A DNA stretch of 7,231 nt, from contig JAFLSH010000157.1 in NCBI GenBank assembly GCA_022511055.1, positions 1 through 7,231 of the forward strand. The letters are read 5' to 3'. The position numbers and the translations under genes were made by a program. Below, piece after piece: positions 5,214 through 7,231 of the stretch. How positions within the stretch are numbered: the stretch's first letter is position 1; each line of letters opens with the position of its first letter. Under the pieces are notes generated by a model, which was not told where the DNA came from, did not search any database, and saw only the letters and a program-made list of their open reading frames with translations. This stretch comes from Prevotella sp. Lineage in GTDB: Bacteria > Bacteroidota > Bacteroidia > Bacteroidales > Bacteroidaceae.

Positions 5214-6542
5214 ATGAAAAAGACTTTCCTGAAAGTGCTGACCGTAGTGTCAGCGGTGCTGCTCTGCCTCACCGCCAACGCCGAGAACTACCCCTACCGC
5301 AGCGACTACCTGTGGCTCACCGTGCCCGACCATGCCGACTGGCTCTACCAGACGGGGGAGCGGGCAAAGATAGAGGTTACTTTCCTGAAATACGGCATTC
5401 CGCAAGACGTGGAGGTGCGCTATGAAATCGGCCCTGACGAGATGCCGGCCACCTCGGCGGGCAAGGTGCAGCTGAAGAACGGCCGCGCCACGATAGACAT
5501 GGGCACCATGAAGCAGCCGGGATTCCTCGACCTCAGGCTGACCGCCACCGTGGCCGACAAGACCTATAAGCACCACGTGAAGGTGGGCTTCTCGCCCGAG
5601 CGGCTGCAGCCCTTCACCAAGAATCCGAAGGACTTCGACCAGTTCTGGGCGAAGAATCTGGAAGAGGCGCGCAAGACACCTGTCAGTGTCAGCTGCACCA
5701 AGTCAGACAAGTACACCACCGACAAGGTGGACTGCTATCTGCTGAAGATACGCACCGACAGCCGCCACAGCATCTACGCCTACCTGACCAAGCCCAAGGC
5801 GCAAGCCGCCACGACCGGGGGCAGCGGCGCGAAGTACCCCGTGGTACTCTGCCCGCCCGGTGCCGGCATCAAGACCATCAAGGAGCCGATGCGCAACCAC
5901 TATTATGCCGAGAACGGCTTCATACGGCTGGAGATGGAGATACACGGACTGAATCCCGAGATGAGCGACGAGCAGTTCAAGGAGATTTCCACCGCCTTCT
6001 CTGCCGAGAACGGCTACGTGGAGAACGGACTTGACGACCGCGACAACTACTACATGAAGCATGTCTACACGGGCTGCGTGCGCGCCATTGACTACCTCTG
6101 CTCCCTGCCCGACTGGGACGGGCGGAACGTCATTGTGCAGGGCGGCAGCCAGGGCGGCGCGCTCTCGATTATCACCGCCGCGCTCGACAAGCGGGTGACG
6201 GCCTGCGTGGCCAACCACCCGGCGCTGAGCGACGTGGCGGGCTATCTGGACAACCGCGCCGGCGGGTGGCCGCACATGAACCGCGAACACAACATGCTGA
6301 CACCCCAGAAGGTGGAGACACTGCAATACTACGACGTGGTGAACTTCGCCCGCCGCGTGACCTGCCCGGTGTTCCTCACGTGGGGCTACAACGACGACGT
6401 GTGCCCGCCCACCACGAGCTACATTGTCTGGAATCTCATCACCGCCCCGAAAGAGTCGCTCATTACGCCCATCAACGAGCATTGGACAACGAGCGACACG
6501 AACTACAGCCAGATGTTATGGATAAAGGAGCATCTGAAATGA
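5214..6542 (+). CDS. Secreted CE7/AXE1-type acetylxylan esterase
   Basis: An exported alpha/beta hydrolase likely to remove acetyl groups from xylan or xylo-oligosaccharides. A signal peptide covers 1-23 (hydrophobic core VLTVVSAVLLCL, cleavage after TANA). Residues 24-130 form a beta-rich N-terminal domain that the single-domain bacterial CE7 enzymes lack. The AXE1 fold starts around 131 (RLQPFTKNPKDFDQFW). PPGAG at 214-218 is the likely oxyanion-hole loop. The nucleophile is Ser312 in GGSQGG (310-315); the acid is Asp394 in WGYNDDVCPP (390-398), aligned with the IDKVTPP of known CE7 enzymes; the base is His423 in NEHW. The protein ends only 19 residues later. No frameshift or missing key residue. 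It overlaps the following hydrolase gene by four bases, implying coupled translation. A cephalosporin-C or other short-ester deacetylase activity is possible, as known for this family; the exact substrate cannot be read from sequence. Confidence 0.92.
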   Translation: MKKTFLKVLTVVSAVLLCLTANAENYPYRSDYLWLTVPDHADWLYQTGERAKIEVTFLKYGIPQDVEVRYEIGPDEMPATSAGKVQLKNGRATIDMGTMKQPGFLDLRLTATVADKTYKHHVKVGFSPERLQPFTKNPKDFDQFWAKNLEEARKTPVSVSCTKSDKYTTDKVDCYLLKIRTDSRHSIYAYLTKPKAQAATTGGSGAKYPVVLCPPGAGIKTIKEPMRNHYYAENGFIRLEMEIHGLNPEMSDEQFKEISTAFSAENGYVENGLDDRDNYYMKHVYTGCVRAIDYLCSLPDWDGRNVIVQGGSQGGALSIITAALDKRVTACVANHPALSDVAGYLDNRAGGWPHMNREHNMLTPQKVETLQYYDVVNFARRVTCPVFLTWGYNDDVCPPTTSYIVWNLITAPKESLITPINEHWTTSDTNYSQMLWIKEHLK

Positions 6543-7231
6543 CGAGCCGCAAGCGGTGCGCGCTGCTGCTGTGCCTGCTCTGCGTGCTGTCGACCGCCGC
6601 CGCCCAGCAACGCCCCAAATATGAGTTCATGCGCAACCTGCCGGTCTACGCCGACTCGCTGATAGCCGACCTGAGCTACCCGCTGGCGTGGCAGAACAGC
6701 GGCATCAGGCGTTTCAGCAAGTGGCGCAAGGCGGCGCGGCAGAAGGTGTTCGACTGCATGCTGACACCCCCGCCCCCACCGGCGGGGATGGAGCGCCGGC
6801 AGGCGGGCCGGTCGGCCGGCCAACCGCAGCCTTACCCCGCCACCGTGGTCTTTGAGGAACAGCGCGACGGCTACAAAGCCCGCAAGATAGAGATTCGCCT
6901 GTCAAGATACTACACCGTGCCCGCCTACGTGCTGATTCCCGACGGCCCGGGGCCCCACCCCGCCGTCAATGTGCTGCACGACCACGGCGGCCATCTCTTC
7001 ATCGGCAAGGAGAAGATGATACGCCCGCTGGCCTGCGAGGACTCCACGGTCATCCGCGATGCCGACGAGTGGCTCGCCGGCTACGAGGGGCAGTACTTCG
7101 GCGACTATCTGGCGCGCCACGGCTACGTGGTCTTTTCGGCCGATGCCCCCATGTGGGGCGAGCGCGGACAGAAGGAAGGGCCGCGGCGCGACCGCTACGA
7201 CATGATAGCCGGCAACATGATGATGTACGGC
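6539..7231 (+). CDS. Exported alpha/beta hydrolase, Abhydrolase_7 type (3' truncated by window)
   Basis: The frame opens with ATG at 6539 inside the stop of the preceding esterase (ATGA) and stays open for 231 codons to the window edge, so the C-terminal part, including the catalytic Ser and His, is outside. A signal peptide covers 1-22 (RKRCALLLCLLCVLSTAAA, then QQRP). WRKAARQKVFDCML at 62-75 and VLHDHGGHLFIGKEKM at 145-160 match what I know of the Abhydrolase_7/acetylxylan-esterase-like family, the second being the loop before the nucleophile region. FSADAPMWGERG at 199-210 resembles the next conserved strand of these enzymes. Between 76 and 99 lies a proline- and arginine-rich stretch (TPPPPPAGMERRQAGRSAG) that looks inserted. 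With its neighbour it likely forms a two-esterase unit acting on polysaccharide esters in the periplasm or at the surface. The family is fairly secure, the substrate unknown. Confidence 0.88.
   Translation, partial: MTSRKRCALLLCLLCVLSTAAAQQRPKYEFMRNLPVYADSLIADLSYPLAWQNSGIRRFSKWRKAARQKVFDCMLTPPPPPAGMERRQAGRSAGQPQPYPATVVFEEQRDGYKARKIEIRLSRYYTVPAYVLIPDGPGPHPAVNVLHDHGGHLFIGKEKMIRPLACEDSTVIRDADEWLAGYEGQYFGDYLARHGYVVFSADAPMWGERGQKEGPRRDRYDMIAGNMMMYG
6768..6787 (+). repeat. All-GC hairpin inside the hydrolase gene
   Basis: CCCCGCC (6768-6774) and GGCGGGG (6781-6787) are perfect inverted copies of 7 bp around the loop CCCACC. It lies in the codons for the five-proline run of the hydrolase. Such a stem could slow polymerase or ribosome, but may only reflect GC-rich proline and glycine codons. 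Confidence 0.5.

Noticed and set aside
5703..6482. A 259-codon open frame on the - strand opposite the acetylxylan esterase
   Set aside because: Antisense to a gene with a complete catalytic triad; composition (Val, His, Ala, Gly rich) is typical of shadow translation and no motif is present.
1..7231. tRNA, rRNA, CRISPR array or insertion sequence
   Set aside because: No cloverleaf-like segment, regularly spaced repeats, transposase frame or terminal repeats with target duplication were found by reading.

Overview
The window looks like a chromosomal segment of a Bacteroidota bacterium, most likely Prevotella or a close relative. The evidence is the promoter style (TAnnTTTG -7 boxes instead of TATAAT, start codons without clear Shine-Dalgarno sequences), an alanyl-tRNA synthetase and a short MerR-type regulator of the kind common in that phylum, and a pair of exported carbohydrate-esterase-type hydrolases. 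The genus is inference; no rRNA or other definitive marker is present.

Layout. Bases 1-379 are AT-rich and hold no convincing gene, but carry an inverted repeat, a short sequence related to the alaS leader, and a good promoter. Bases 380-1481 encode two AT-rich orphan proteins of 183 and 164 residues on the + strand, each behind its own promoter. Their base and codon use differs sharply from everything downstream, which suggests an accessory or horizontally acquired island. Bases 1586-1966 encode a small proline- and acid-rich putative lipoprotein whose leader contains a 7-bp hairpin. It converges, with only 24 bases between, on alaS (1991-4663, - strand), a complete 890-residue alanyl-tRNA synthetase with catalytic, editing and C-terminal domains.

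alaS is divergent from a short MerR-family regulator gene (4813-5163, + strand); their -7 boxes lie 44 bases apart in a shared AT-rich region. Fifty bases after the regulator comes a secreted CE7/AXE1-type acetylxylan esterase (5214-6542) with a visible Ser-Asp-His triad. It overlaps by 4 bases (ATGA) a second exported alpha/beta hydrolase of the Abhydrolase_7 type, which runs off the right edge at 7231. The two esterases are almost certainly translated as a pair and probably deacylate plant polysaccharide fragments in the periplasm or at the surface. The regulator may be cotranscribed with them, since no promoter is visible in the 50-base gap.

I see no new multi-gene system that can be proven from this sequence. 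The most open parts are the two orphan AT-rich genes, the 19-nt sequence shared between the left intergenic region and the alaS leader, and an extended promoter module shared by three genes. No tRNA, rRNA, CRISPR array or insertion sequence was recognised.
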